Source of the DNA: Methanomassiliicoccales archaeon
Lineage (GTDB): Archaea > Thermoplasmatota > Thermoplasmata > Methanomassiliicoccales > JACIVX01
Direction of reading: 5' to 3'
DNA: 64,000 nt
NCBI GenBank assembly: GCA_014361295.1
Contig: JACIVX010000001.1
Location: 1,586,359-1,650,358, forward strand
Shown: positions 1-8,751 of the stretch, piece by piece
Layout: every line of letters begins with the position of its first letter
Numbering within the stretch: the first letter of the stretch is position 1
Notes under the pieces: model-generated
What the model was told of the DNA's origin: nothing
Database searches by the model: none
The model's input: the letters and a program-made list of their open reading frames with translations, nothing else
Position numbers and translations under genes: made by a program

Positions 1-78
1 TTCAACATTTCTTCATCTGAAGGTGGGAAATTTGTTGAGGCCGTGGAGAAAATCTTGAAGGACACGGAGGAAACCTGA
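1..78 (+). CDS. C-terminal end of a probable hydrogenase/Hdr-associated iron-sulfur subunit (FlpD/MvhD type), partial
   Basis: The first 25 codons of the window are open and end at a TGA at 76-78. The visible tail contains the residues FVEAVEKIL preceded by an S-S-E-G-G stretch. This resembles the conserved C-terminus of the MvhD/FlpD family, the [2Fe-2S] subunit that links hydrogenase or formate dehydrogenase to heterodisulfide reductase. The stop overlaps the start of the following HdrD-like gene (ATGA), so the two are translationally coupled. Only the tail is visible; the identification rests on the short motif plus the Hdr context. Confidence 0.5.
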   Translation, partial: FNISSSEGGKFVEAVEKILKDTEET

Positions 79-1985
79 TGCAGGCTCAGCCATGTAATCC
101 TCTTGAAACTGAGAAGACCGATTGCACGATCTGTAAAAAATGCTCGTCCGTTTGCCCTGTTAACCTCGATATCGGTGATGTGGTCCGGCTTCATAGGTAT
201 GCGGCACCGTCACGAGGATCGCACAGGGATGTTTTCCTTCTTGCTCAAGAATTGATGGCGAGGGGAAAGGTGAAATCATGGTTGAGCTCTGAACTCGATA
301 CTGGCAGGGACGAGATCTATTATTTCCCGGGCTGCCTTCCGATCTTTGACGAACTCCTTGGCTGGGGGACTTCTTATGTTCGAGCGGCGAACGCGGGTGT
401 TGCGATCCTAAATCATTTTGGTGTATCACCGAAGATCGTTTATGGATGCTGCGGACACGATCTTTATTACGCGGGTAAACTCGATCATTTTGATTTGATT
501 AGGAATCGTTTAACTAGGGAAATCAATGGTTCTGTCATTACGGGTTGTGCCGAATGCTATCATTCACTGAAAGAACTCCATGGTCTTAACGCGATTCATA
601 TCTCTGAGTTCATTTCTGATAAAATCAACGACCTTCCTGAAAAGCGGTTAATCACGACATTCCACGATCCGTGCAGGCTCGGGCGCTTTCATTCGATGTA
701 CGACAAACCCCGTGAAATTCTCGAAAAGATCTCGATTTTTAGGGAAATGAATCATTCAAGGGAGAACTCTTTATGTTGCGGCGTATCGGCTTGGGTCAAT
801 TGTAACAGTGTCTCGAAAGAGATCAGAGTTCAGAGATTGAGTGAGGCGACTGAGACCGGTGCGCAAATTCTAGTGACATCTTGTTCGAAATGCAGGATTC
901 ACCTCGAATGTGTTTTCAACGAGGAATCCTACAGCAATGTACCCCCAGCAATCACAATCCTTGATTTTCAGGAACTAGTTGCTGAGGCGCTTGGAATCGA
1001 TTTTTCCATCGTTGGAATAGATTTCAGGGAAAAGGGGCAGCGGTTGAATCCTGTTGCGCGAAGCAAGGATTTTGCAAGGCATCTTCTTGCTAGTTCGTGC
1101 GAAAACGCGTTCATGTGTACAACTTGCGAGCGGTGTAAGATCGAATGTGACTTTCATTTTGATGTTGTTTCGATCATTGAAAGCCTCAGATCCTCCTTTG
1201 TCAAACATAACCTCAATCCTGACCCACATAAAAAGATATTTGAAAATGTGAGGTTGACGGGAAACGTTTTCGGCGAGAGAACTCCCTTTGCATCAAAAAA
1301 AGAAAATGCAGAATACGTGTACTTCCCAGGTTGCGTCGCGGTCTATAGGCGACCGCAGCTGATGCGCAACACAATGTCAATCCTCGATGCCCTTGGCGTA
1401 GATTACGAGATTCCTAATGGACTTGTCTGTTGCGGTAGCGTGCTCAAGAGGACAGGATACGATCTCTCCTTTCTCGCTGAGAAGAATAAAGAGATCATCG
1501 GAGGGAGGAAAGTCATCGTTTCGTGTGCTGGTTGTTACTCAACGCTTGCAAGGGATTATACGGGCATCGGTGTCATCCATATCTCCAAATTCTTAAAGGA
1601 CAATGTTGGTCAACTTCGTCTTAAACGATACGTCGCGAAAGTCGCATACCACGACCCGTGTCACCTCGGTCGGAAAATGGAAGTGTACGATGATCCCAGA
1701 ATCGTTTTGAGGGAAATTCCAGGGATCGAACTCGTCGAATTTCCAGAATCGAGAGATCGTGCAATGTGCTGTGGTGGAGGTGGTGGGGTGAGGTCTTCAA
1801 GGAGAGAACTGGCTGCAGAGCTGAGCAAGAAAAGAATGAAGCGAGCAGAAGAACTCGGAGTTGACTTCGTCGTGACTTCATGTCCATTCTGCGAGCTTAA
1901 TCTTGAAGAACAGGGGAAACTGCAGGTTTTTGATATCGTCGAGATAATTGCGAAGGCTCTGGAGGGGAATTCAAATGGCGCTTGA
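78..1985 (+). CDS. Double-length HdrD-like iron-sulfur protein with four CCG domains
   Basis: A 635-residue cytosolic iron-sulfur protein made of two similar halves. Each half has one ferredoxin-like cluster motif (CTICKKCSSVCP near residue 16; CTTCERCKIEC near residue 352) followed by two cysteine-rich CCG domains. Every CCG domain shows its C, CC and CxxC elements, for example the FPGC, YGCCG and GCAEC segments in the first. In HdrB/HdrD proteins these domains bind non-cubane [4Fe-4S] clusters that reduce a disulfide or pass electrons. A normal HdrD has one such unit (about 400 aa), so this looks like an internal duplication and fusion. It follows the FlpD-like gene with an ATGA overlap and is overlapped by the hdrC-like gene, so one operon is likely. 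The disulfide substrate or electron partner cannot be told from sequence. Confidence 0.85.
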   Translation: MQAQPCNPLETEKTDCTICKKCSSVCPVNLDIGDVVRLHRYAAPSRGSHRDVFLLAQELMARGKVKSWLSSELDTGRDEIYYFPGCLPIFDELLGWGTSYVRAANAGVAILNHFGVSPKIVYGCCGHDLYYAGKLDHFDLIRNRLTREINGSVITGCAECYHSLKELHGLNAIHISEFISDKINDLPEKRLITTFHDPCRLGRFHSMYDKPREILEKISIFREMNHSRENSLCCGVSAWVNCNSVSKEIRVQRLSEATETGAQILVTSCSKCRIHLECVFNEESYSNVPPAITILDFQELVAEALGIDFSIVGIDFREKGQRLNPVARSKDFARHLLASSCENAFMCTTCERCKIECDFHFDVVSIIESLRSSFVKHNLNPDPHKKIFENVRLTGNVFGERTPFASKKENAEYVYFPGCVAVYRRPQLMRNTMSILDALGVDYEIPNGLVCCGSVLKRTGYDLSFLAEKNKEIIGGRKVIVSCAGCYSTLARDYTGIGVIHISKFLKDNVGQLRLKRYVAKVAYHDPCHLGRKMEVYDDPRIVLREIPGIELVEFPESRDRAMCCGGGGGVRSSRRELAAELSKKRMKRAEELGVDFVVTSCPFCELNLEEQGKLQVFDIVEIIAKALEGNSNGA

Positions 1986-2457
1986 TCTTCCGTCTATCAT
2001 TAAAAATTTTGATCTGAGGAAATGTATGCAATGTGGGAAGTGCTCGGCCTCATGCCCAGCGGGCTTCGAATCAAATCTAAAAACGAGAATGATCATCTAT
2101 ATGGCCAAATCCGGAATCGATGTCCTCGATCTGAATGAGCTTTGGAGCTGTACCACTTGTTACACGTGCCAGGAAAGATGTCCGAAAGGCGTCAAGGTGA
2201 CGGACGCGATTATTTTTCTCAGAAACCTCGCCGCGAGACGGGGTAATTTTCCAAGAATTCATCTCACTGCGATCAAGGCCATATATGACACATCAAATGG
2301 GTTTCCCTTGACGCCCGAGATCTCAAAAATAAGGTCGCTGCTTGGACTTTCGAAAGAGCCAGCTGATGTCGCTCATAACGAAGAAGCGCTATCGAAATTT
2401 CGGCGATTAATGGAATCGATCGACATTATCAACATGATCCGGGAGGCTCAAAAGTGA
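1975..2457 (+). CDS. hdrC: HdrC-like 4Fe-4S ferredoxin subunit (first copy)
   Basis: A 160-residue protein with two ferredoxin motifs, CMQCGKCSASCP near residue 17 and CTTCYTCQERCP near residue 59, in the arrangement of heterodisulfide reductase subunit C. HdrC carries two [4Fe-4S] clusters that wire HdrA to the catalytic HdrB. The start at 1975 was chosen because a GGAGGGG ribosome-binding site lies just upstream; it overlaps the end of the HdrD-like gene by 11 nt. The stop overlaps the GTG start of the next gene, the usual hdrC-hdrB coupling. No hdrA is visible downstream; it may lie upstream of the window. Confidence 0.88.
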   Translation: MALDLPSIIKNFDLRKCMQCGKCSASCPAGFESNLKTRMIIYMAKSGIDVLDLNELWSCTTCYTCQERCPKGVKVTDAIIFLRNLAARRGNFPRIHLTAIKAIYDTSNGFPLTPEISKIRSLLGLSKEPADVAHNEEALSKFRRLMESIDIINMIREAQK

Positions 2458-3332
2458 GATATTCACTCTTTCCTGGATGCATCGCGAAGAATCTGTATCC
2501 TTCGATCGAGAAAGCGACTTCTATCGTTTTCAAGGAGCTAGGAATCGAGCTTGTTGAAGATCCATACACATGTTGCCCAGCTCCTGGTGTCATCAGGAGC
2601 TACGATTTTGACTCGTGGCTTGTTATTGCCGCAAGAAACATCGCGACCGCTGAAGCGAGGGGAATCCCCCTCCTAACGATATGCAACGGCTGCTATGGGA
2701 CACTTGGTGCTGCAGACAGATACCTCAAGGAACATCCTGAATCTGTGGAGAGAGTCAATAAATTCCTCGGTATGATCGAGATGAGATATCAGGGGACCAC
2801 AAGGGTGATTCATTTCGTCGATCTCATCAAAGAAAGACTTCCACAAATCAGAGAGGCGGTGAAGGTTGAGCTCGATTTGAAGGTTGCGATTCACTACGGG
2901 TGCCATTATCTGAAGCCCTCGGCTCATGGCGGCGAGAACCCTGAGCGACCAGAAATTCTCGAGAAAATCGTTGAATGTCTCGGCTGTGAGAGCGTGGATT
3001 TTCCGGAAAAACTGAGTTGCTGCGGTGCCGGTGGCGGGGTTTGGAGTGGGAATGAAGATCTCTCGATGGCAATTCTCCAGCGAAAACTCAACTTCATCAA
3101 GAAAGCAGGCGCAGACTGCATTCTCGATATCTGCCCGTTTTGTCATTTGCAGCTTGATCAGGGACAAAAGCGGTTGAAAACAAGATTCGAAATCCCTGTA
3201 CTCCATCTCAATCAGCTGATCGGCCTCTCCTTCGGAATCAAGGACAAGATACTTGGCCTTCATACCCACATGGTTTCGACGAGGAATATCGCGAAAAACG
3301 CGAAGAAAGCAAGAAAGGATCTTCTTCAGTAG
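2454..3332 (+). CDS. hdrB: HdrB-like subunit with two CCG domains (first copy)
   Basis: A 292-residue HdrB family protein. Both CCG domains are intact: the first shows FPGC near residue 8, TCCP near 42 and CNGC near 75; the second shows YGCH near 151, SCCG near 191 and CPFC near 228. HdrB binds the two non-cubane clusters at which disulfide reduction occurs in methanogens; in other anaerobes homologues serve as general electron-transfer subunits. It starts with GTG at 2454, overlapping the hdrC stop. The C-terminal 30 residues are basic (AKNAKKARKD) and lie beyond the usual family end. The substrate is unknown. Confidence 0.87.
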   Translation: MRYSLFPGCIAKNLYPSIEKATSIVFKELGIELVEDPYTCCPAPGVIRSYDFDSWLVIAARNIATAEARGIPLLTICNGCYGTLGAADRYLKEHPESVERVNKFLGMIEMRYQGTTRVIHFVDLIKERLPQIREAVKVELDLKVAIHYGCHYLKPSAHGGENPERPEILEKIVECLGCESVDFPEKLSCCGAGGGVWSGNEDLSMAILQRKLNFIKKAGADCILDICPFCHLQLDQGQKRLKTRFEIPVLHLNQLIGLSFGIKDKILGLHTHMVSTRNIAKNAKKARKDLLQ

Positions 3333-3365
3333 AATGAAGAAAAAGAAAAATCAATCAAAAAGAGT

Positions 3366-3884
3366 TTATGCATTCCAGACGATTGCCAGCAGACCACCGA
3401 TGAAGCCGAGGATCATCCCGATGATGAAGCCTCCACCGATGACGATGCTCAGCAGTGAGAAAACCAGGATGAGGACTCCCCACGTGATGTGTTCTTCTGG
3501 ATTCTGGCTCAATTTGATTGCAGCTATAAAGACGACCAATCCAAGAATCAATCCAGCGATCAAAACGATGATTCCCGCTGGCATGAACATGAATGTCATG
3601 AAAGCGCCAAGAATTGTAACGATCAATCCGTTGATCATGATGAAAACGCCTGCAATCATCGAGAGGACAATCGCCCCTTCGGGTCTCGTCTTTCGCGGAT
3701 GTTGCGTCGAATAACCTTGTTGATATGGCATTTGATATTGTTGCTGGTATTGTGGCTGATATTGTTGCTGTCCAGTCGGTTGACTTTCTTGAACTGGAAG
3801 TTGCGCTCCGCACTTCGGGCAGTAATTCGCTGCGGAATGCACTCTTTCTCCGCAATATGGGCAGAATTTTACATCATCTGTCAA
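3366..3884 (-). CDS. Zinc-ribbon membrane protein with a Gln/Tyr-rich linker
   Basis: A 172-residue protein in three parts. An N-terminal zinc ribbon has two CxxC pairs (CPYC near residue 8, CPKC near 22). A low-complexity linker rich in Q, Y and P spans about residues 33-65. The rest holds three or four hydrophobic segments with many glycines and isoleucines, typical of small archaeal membrane proteins. It is transcribed against the hdr genes and sits between the two hdrCB pairs, so it breaks that region into separate transcripts. Function is unknown; zinc-ribbon plus membrane anchors of this kind occur widely in archaea without an assigned role. Confidence 0.7.
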   Translation of the reverse strand: MTDDVKFCPYCGERVHSAANYCPKCGAQLPVQESQPTGQQQYQPQYQQQYQMPYQQGYSTQHPRKTRPEGAIVLSMIAGVFIMINGLIVTILGAFMTFMFMPAGIIVLIAGLILGLVVFIAAIKLSQNPEEHITWGVLILVFSLLSIVIGGGFIIGMILGFIGGLLAIVWNA

Positions 3885-3983
3885 TATGACACCTGCGTAG
3901 TGGAGAGGATTCTTACTTTAATATTTTAACGCCTAACTACAGAAATTAGCGTAGATGATAGTAACAGCTCCAGAAAAGTCTTC

Positions 3984-4169
3984 TTATTTTTTATCAATTT
4001 CCTCAAAGATAATTTCCCCTTTCATTTTCTTTTTCATATGGCCGCCCGGACCACCTCTTTCAATTCTCGCTTTTTCGATGCAATCTTCGCTATCACAGAC
4101 GAATGCTGCGAAGAGAAAATGCTTCGCCTGCCTTCCACAGAACTGGCATCTCTCTTTTTCGATCTCCAT
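3984..4169 (-). CDS. Small zinc-finger protein, unknown function
   Basis: A 61-residue reading frame with CQFC near residue 8 and a C-x4-C pair (CDSEDC) near residue 25, suggesting one treble-clef or ribbon zinc site, followed by a short basic stretch and a charged tail (FEEIDKK). It lies between the membrane protein and the second hdrC, on the opposite strand to hdr. No family is recognised. The cysteine spacing and plausible composition argue for a real gene. Confidence 0.5.
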   Translation of the reverse strand: MEIEKERCQFCGRQAKHFLFAAFVCDSEDCIEKARIERGGPGGHMKKKMKGEIIFEEIDKK

Positions 4170-4284
4170 GATAAGTTGGTATAGTAGTCATTTACTTTGA
4201 TGGTTACGGGATTCCTCACATCGATCCTTTTTCAGTCTTTTCGGAAGAAAAGAGTATAAACGAGCGGAAATATCAGCATTTACT

Positions 4285-4773
4285 GTGAGAAAATCCGTTT
4301 TTGATCCTTTCCTCCCTGCGACGATTGGAAAAGTTTGGTCTGATCTGAGTCTCTGGGAATGTCACCAATGCGGACAATGTTCCGCCGTCTGTCCAAGCCA
4401 ACTGCACGGTGGCATTCGTACCAGAGAAATAATCGAACGAGCGATGTTAGGCGCAATCAATGTTGAAAAGGAAGAGACCATATGGTTTTGCATGATGTGT
4501 CAGAGCTGCACGGAAAGGTGCCAACTGAATGTCAATCCCTCGTTCATCATCACATTGGTTCGGAATCTCGCTTCAGAGAGAGGTAATATTCCAAAGCAGT
4601 ATGTGGACGAAGCGAAATTATTCATGAAGACCGGTCTTTCATTTCCGAAAACAGGTTTGACGAAAAAAATGAGAAGCGAAATGAAGCTCGACGATTTTGA
4701 TATCGATCAGAAAACGATGACTGAGATCACTTTCATCGTGAATAGAACTCGATTGGGGAGGCTGGGCTTTTGA
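4285..4773 (+). CDS. hdrC: HdrC-like 4Fe-4S ferredoxin subunit (second copy)
   Basis: A 162-residue second HdrC-type protein. It carries CHQCGQCSAVCP near residue 26 and CMMCQSCTERC near residue 69; the second motif lacks the usual proline after its last cysteine. It starts with GTG and ends in a 4-nt overlap with the following hdrB. It differs clearly from the first copy at 1975, so the two pairs are old paralogues rather than a recent duplication. It probably passes electrons between an HdrA-like flavoprotein and its HdrB partner. Confidence 0.85.
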   Translation: MRKSVFDPFLPATIGKVWSDLSLWECHQCGQCSAVCPSQLHGGIRTREIIERAMLGAINVEKEETIWFCMMCQSCTERCQLNVNPSFIITLVRNLASERGNIPKQYVDEAKLFMKTGLSFPKTGLTKKMRSEMKLDDFDIDQKTMTEITFIVNRTRLGRLGF

Positions 4774-5597
4774 ATGACACCTTTTACCTCTTCCGCGGAT
4801 GTCTCATCCCAACGAGACTTCCCTTTCTCGAACGATCCTCGCTCTTTGTACTGGATAAAATGCAGGTTGATTATCAGCCGCTGCCTGGTGCAACGTGCTG
4901 CGTTGAACCAATTGGATTAAGGTCGCTCGCCGTTGATACATGGTTGGTTGTGGCCGCAAGGTTACTTTCCATCGCTGAAGAAAATGATCGGAATATCCTC
5001 ACGCTGTGCAACGGATGTTTGATGTCCCTCAAAGAAGCAAAACACGCACTCAAATCGCAAAGCATGAAAGATCGCGTCAACGAGGTGCTTGCGGGGATCG
5101 GTAGGAGATATACTGGTAAGATCGATATCATTCATCTCATAGATTTGATCGCCAAGAAAAGAACAAAGCTTGATGAGCTCGTCGTGAGGCAAGGCGCGGG
5201 AATGCGAGTCGCGATTCATCCGGGATGTCATCTTGTTCGGCCTAGTAAATTGACCTCGTATGATCAAAGTTATTATACGCGGATACTCAGCGAAATCGCT
5301 AGTTCTCTCGGTGCTGATGTTGTTGCGGAAGAGGATTGGCCAAATTGCTGCGGTGGCGGAGTATCCAGTATTAATGAGGTGCTGTCTTCGAAGGTACTTG
5401 ATGAATTGATCAATGAGTTCGCTGCGGCTGGTGCAAATTGCATTCTGACGCCATGCCCTTTCTGTTTTATTCAATTTGACATTAGGCAAAAACAAGGTAT
5501 TCCAGTTCTCTATTTTTCCGAATTCCTGGCACTCGCACTGGGGGCCTCGCCGGAAGAAATTGGCTTAGGATACCATAAGACAAGAGTTGTTCTCTAG
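4770..5597 (+). CDS. hdrB: HdrB-like subunit with two CCG domains (second copy)
   Basis: A 275-residue HdrB family protein starting with TTG at 4770, overlapping the hdrC stop. Domain 1 has a modified opening, FRGC in place of FPGC, then TCCV and CNGC. Domain 2 has HPGC, NCCGGG and CPFC. All cluster cysteines are kept, so both non-cubane clusters could form. With the hdrC before it, it makes a second HdrCB module in the window. The last codons overlap the end of nadC, which is transcribed towards it. The disulfide or other acceptor is not deducible. Confidence 0.85.
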   Translation: MNDTFYLFRGCLIPTRLPFLERSSLFVLDKMQVDYQPLPGATCCVEPIGLRSLAVDTWLVVAARLLSIAEENDRNILTLCNGCLMSLKEAKHALKSQSMKDRVNEVLAGIGRRYTGKIDIIHLIDLIAKKRTKLDELVVRQGAGMRVAIHPGCHLVRPSKLTSYDQSYYTRILSEIASSLGADVVAEEDWPNCCGGGVSSINEVLSSKVLDELINEFAAAGANCILTPCPFCFIQFDIRQKQGIPVLYFSEFLALALGASPEEIGLGYHKTRVVL

Positions 5598-6430
5598 ACG
5601 GTTTCGGGCGTCTTGACGCTTGTGATCTCGAGGCTAAAATGGATCGCCTTCGACGAGTGTGTGATCCATCCCAGTGAAAGAATGTCCGCATGTCTGGCAT
5701 ATTTTGGTGCTGTCTCAGGAGTCAAGCCTCCAGAAACCTCGACGAGAATCCGATCATTGAGTTTCTTCACTGCAAGGGACGCAACTTCGACCTGTTCTAG
5801 CGGCATATTATCGAACATGATGATGTCGGCTCCAGCCTTGGCTGCCTCCACTGCTTGCTCGATCGTTTCGACCTCGACTTCAATCTTTTTTGTGAAAGAA
5901 ACACTCTTCGCTTTCGACACAGCCTCGGTAATACTTCCAACGACCCTCAGATGATTATCTTTGATGAGAATCGCGTCATCGAGCCGATAACGGTGAGGAT
6001 CTCCACCGCCGATGATCACTGCCTTCTTCTCGTATTTTCTGAATCCAGGTGTGGTCTTCCTCGTCGCGGCGATTTTTATATTAGGGTTAAACTTTCTACA
6101 CTCCTTCAGAATATTATTTGTGGCTGTGGCGATGCCGCTCATTTTCATAAGGAAATTAAGCGCGAGTCTCTCGCCAAGCAGAATTTTTTTCAAAGGTCCT
6201 TCGAGGACAAGAACATCTTCTCCTTTCGTGACTCTATCCCCATCTCTTGCCATCGGAAATGTGTTGACCCCGAGCCTTTCGAAGATCTCGATTGCCTCTT
6301 CAAGACCTGCGAGAACACCATCCTCATTCGCGACGATCTTCGCATTGCCTACTTCATCTTTGAGAAGGATGTCACTTGTGATATCGCCAAAACCTACATC
6401 CTCCTTGAGATAGTCAGTAATCTCATTCAT
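5594..6430 (-). CDS. nadC: Quinolinate phosphoribosyltransferase (carboxylating)
   Basis: A 278-residue NadC. It converts quinolinate and PRPP to nicotinate mononucleotide, CO2 and pyrophosphate in de novo NAD synthesis. Family signatures include EDVGFGDITSD near residue 10, the ATRKTTPGFR segment near residue 125 that holds substrate-binding basic residues, KDNH near 155, EVEVE near 183, MFDN near 205 and EVSGG near 232. Length and start are normal. It is a lone gene here, without nadA or nadB in the window, and converges on the second hdrB. Confidence 0.95.
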   Translation of the reverse strand: MNEITDYLKEDVGFGDITSDILLKDEVGNAKIVANEDGVLAGLEEAIEIFERLGVNTFPMARDGDRVTKGEDVLVLEGPLKKILLGERLALNFLMKMSGIATATNNILKECRKFNPNIKIAATRKTTPGFRKYEKKAVIIGGGDPHRYRLDDAILIKDNHLRVVGSITEAVSKAKSVSFTKKIEVEVETIEQAVEAAKAGADIIMFDNMPLEQVEVASLAVKKLNDRILVEVSGGLTPETAPKYARHADILSLGWITHSSKAIHFSLEITSVKTPETV

Positions 6431-7078
6431 CCAAGTTATGATGGATATTTTCTAATATAAATCTATTCATCATCTGGCTAAATCCTATTTCAATTCCATC
6501 GTTGCTGGTACATTCCAACAATACCGCTTCCTCTCAACCTGAATCACGCACTCCCTCGACGTCATTCTTTCTTTTTCTATAGTTATTGTTTTATAAATAT
6601 ACTTTGTAGTAGTATGTTTGAATAACATAAATGGAGGCTCGATGCACCATACCAATTAATGTCATGCCTTTATGGCCTGCTCAGTGGAATGAGGGAAAAA
6701 TTACAGACCCTCGTCAAGCTGAGATCGGATCTTTTTATTCGGGCGGTTACCTCTTAAAAATATTACTACAGAACAGAATTGGCTCTTCGAGACTGAAAGC
6801 GAATCATTGACCGTCTCGATCGGATCAGAAGGCGACGTGATTCTTTCCACCGGTGCAAGGAGTAGCACGGATGTGGTTATTGAAATCAAACATGATATTC
6901 TTTCAGGTATTTTGAAAGACAAAGTGCGGGTGGAAGGGCCGTGGAAGGTAACTTTCCTTACAAGGAGAGGGGAAAGCGCATTTACATATCTACCGGGGAA
7001 ATAACGGGCTTTAATGTCTCCGTGGCCTAATTGCACCGCTTCGTGAATCTCCCGGTGCAACAGTCAGGGAAACGGAAA
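6431..7078. other. Intergenic region between nadC and the beta-CASP gene
   Basis: About 650 bp between two minus-strand genes. It contains an AT-rich, TATA-like stretch near 6585-6600 (TTTTATAAATATA) and a weak plus-strand reading frame (listed separately). Short frames open and close in all three plus frames between 6631 and 7004, which would suit a decayed gene. Nothing else is recognised. Confidence 0.4.
6807..7004 (+). CDS. Possible small or decayed protein with SCP2-like character
   Basis: A 65-residue frame starting with TTG; the same frame is open upstream to a stop at 6720 without an earlier standard start. Its pattern (alternating hydrophobic strands, STDVVIEIKHDILSGILKDK) loosely recalls the C-terminal half of SCP2 lipid-binding domains. 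A frame with an ATG start at 6689 runs for about 22 codons in another phase just before it. The whole could be a frameshifted remnant or chance. Low confidence. Confidence 0.27.
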   Translation: MTVSIGSEGDVILSTGARSSTDVVIEIKHDILSGILKDKVRVEGPWKVTFLTRRGESAFTYLPGK

Positions 7079-8308
7079 TTAACCCAATTCAAATTCTTCC
7101 CCTGGTTTCGGAAGATAAACATTGAATTCTCCTTCTAATTCTTTTGCGAGAACTTCTCTGTTCTCGCTGTGGCACAGCACGACATTCCTTGGCGAGCAGG
7201 CACGAATAAACGCGATCAATTCATTGTGATCCGAGTGTGCTGACAGGTCGAATGCTTCCACCTCACACTTGATCTTTTCCTTCACCCCGTAAATATCGAT
7301 CATTCCCGTCTCGAGGAGCTGTCTACCGTTCGATCCTTCGACCTGATAGCCAGTCAAAAGAATCGCGCTTTTCCGATCATCTTTGATGTCTTTGAGATAT
7401 TCCATCACGGGGCCACCATCAAGCATCCCGCCAGTTGTCACGATAACCTCGCCTTTCTTTGCGCGCTCTCGACCGGCTGGGGTTCTTACTTCCTTGAATC
7501 TGCTTTTCGCAATTCTGAGATTTTTCTCTGAGCGCAGATATTCAGGCTGGTCTAGGTAAAGTCGCGTGACCGTTCTTCCCATACCATCTACCCACATATC
7601 GTATTTTTCATCTCTCAAAATGAGCATAACCTCTTGGGTTCTTCCGACGGCGAAGCAGGGAATGATGACCTTGCCTCCGCGGTCCACGACCTCTTCAATC
7701 TTTTCGAGAAATCTTTTTTCGGTCTTTGCCCTGTTTGGATGAGTTCTGCCAGCATACGTTGCCTCGATGATGAGATTGTCGCATTTTACGGGATGTGCTC
7801 CCCAGACGAGTTGAGTGTTTCTCGTATTGATGTCGCCGGTGAATAGCGTCACATCGTCACCTCTCAATTCGTACATCGCTGCGCCAGGTATGTGCCCAGC
7901 ACTGTGCATCTCTACTTCAAATCCCGCCACATCTACAGTCTCTCCGAATTCCATCGTGGTGAAATTCCTCAGGGCCGCCTTGATATCTGTGTTCTCAAAC
8001 GGTCTGGGATATCCTTCCGAATCGGCAACCTTGAGAGCATCTTCCAGCAAAACTCTCGTTATTGCCATTGTCGACGAGGTTGCAACGATTTCCGTATCGT
8101 ATCTCTTGCAGAGCCAGGGAACCATACCGCTGTGATCCAAATGGCAGTGAGATAGGAACGCATAATCAACGGGAGGACTCGGCATCGGATACTGAGGTGG
8201 TTTTGAAGGTCTCATTCCGTATTCAAGAAGCAAATTTGCATCTTTGTGTCGAAGGAATATACCCATTCTTCCGACAACATCAGCCCCGCCTAGAAATTTG
8301 ATCATCAT
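7079..8308 (-). CDS. Beta-CASP metallo-beta-lactamase ribonuclease, aCPSF2-like
   Basis: A 409-residue MBL-fold nuclease of the beta-CASP group, which processes RNA ends (archaeal CPSF/RNase J relatives). Motif 2 is SHCHLDHSG; motif 3 (HIPGA) and motif 4 (TGD) follow, and the beta-CASP motifs A-C appear as the IEATYAGR segment, DLSAHSDH and LCHSE. It lacks the N-terminal KH domains of aCPSF1, so aCPSF2-like is the better fit. The start at 8308 was preferred over an upstream one at 8413 because the longer form would overlap yjbQ and because MMIKFLGG begins the conserved domain; a GGAGC ribosome site precedes it. Confidence 0.88.
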   Translation of the reverse strand: MMIKFLGGADVVGRMGIFLRHKDANLLLEYGMRPSKPPQYPMPSPPVDYAFLSHCHLDHSGMVPWLCKRYDTEIVATSSTMAITRVLLEDALKVADSEGYPRPFENTDIKAALRNFTTMEFGETVDVAGFEVEMHSAGHIPGAAMYELRGDDVTLFTGDINTRNTQLVWGAHPVKCDNLIIEATYAGRTHPNRAKTEKRFLEKIEEVVDRGGKVIIPCFAVGRTQEVMLILRDEKYDMWVDGMGRTVTRLYLDQPEYLRSEKNLRIAKSRFKEVRTPAGRERAKKGEVIVTTGGMLDGGPVMEYLKDIKDDRKSAILLTGYQVEGSNGRQLLETGMIDIYGVKEKIKCEVEAFDLSAHSDHNELIAFIRACSPRNVVLCHSENREVLAKELEGEFNVYLPKPGEEFELG

Positions 8309-8334
8309 GTTAAACAGCTCCAATACACTTTTTT

Positions 8335-8751
8335 TTACTCGCCTATAATCTGAATGATAATTTTTCGGCTTCTTCTTCTGATGTCCAATTCCACGAGAAC
8401 GACCTGTTGCCATGTCCCCAGATCAGGAGACCCTCCAGAAAAAGGGATGGTTAGAGAGGTTCCGAGAAATGATGATCTGATGTGAGAATGTCCATTGTCG
8501 TCTCCCCAAGCTCTGTTGTGGTCATAACTAAAATTCTTCGGCGCAATGCGTTCGAGGGCTTTCCTGATGTCGTTTCTTAGTCCCGGCTCATTTTCAATCG
8601 TTATCAGCGCTGCTGTTGAGTGAGGGACGAAAACGCAGGCGAGTCCGTCGGAGACCCCCGATTCTTTAATTGCACTCCTTATATGATCGGTGATGTCGAT
8701 CAGATCTTCTTCGCCTCTCGTTTCAATGGTGACCGTCTTTCTGAACATCAT
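8335..8751 (-). CDS. yjbQ: YjbQ/UPF0047 family protein
   Basis: A 138-residue member of the YjbQ (UPF0047) family, small trimeric proteins annotated as secondary thiamine-phosphate synthase on the basis of activity in E. coli; the physiological role in archaea is unclear. Family landmarks are HSTAALITIENEP near residue 47, a YDHNRAW-type segment near 78, GHSHIRSS near 90 and the C-terminal WQQVVLVELD. The conserved His residues are present. It lies directly upstream of the beta-CASP nuclease on the same strand, with a 26-bp gap, so co-transcription is likely. Confidence 0.9.
   Translation of the reverse strand: MMFRKTVTIETRGEEDLIDITDHIRSAIKESGVSDGLACVFVPHSTAALITIENEPGLRNDIRKALERIAPKNFSYDHNRAWGDDNGHSHIRSSFLGTSLTIPFSGGSPDLGTWQQVVLVELDIRRRSRKIIIQIIGE

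Noticed and set aside
2673-3269. A 198-codon minus-strand frame
   Set aside because: It is antisense to the well-supported hdrB, whose cysteine motifs are intact.
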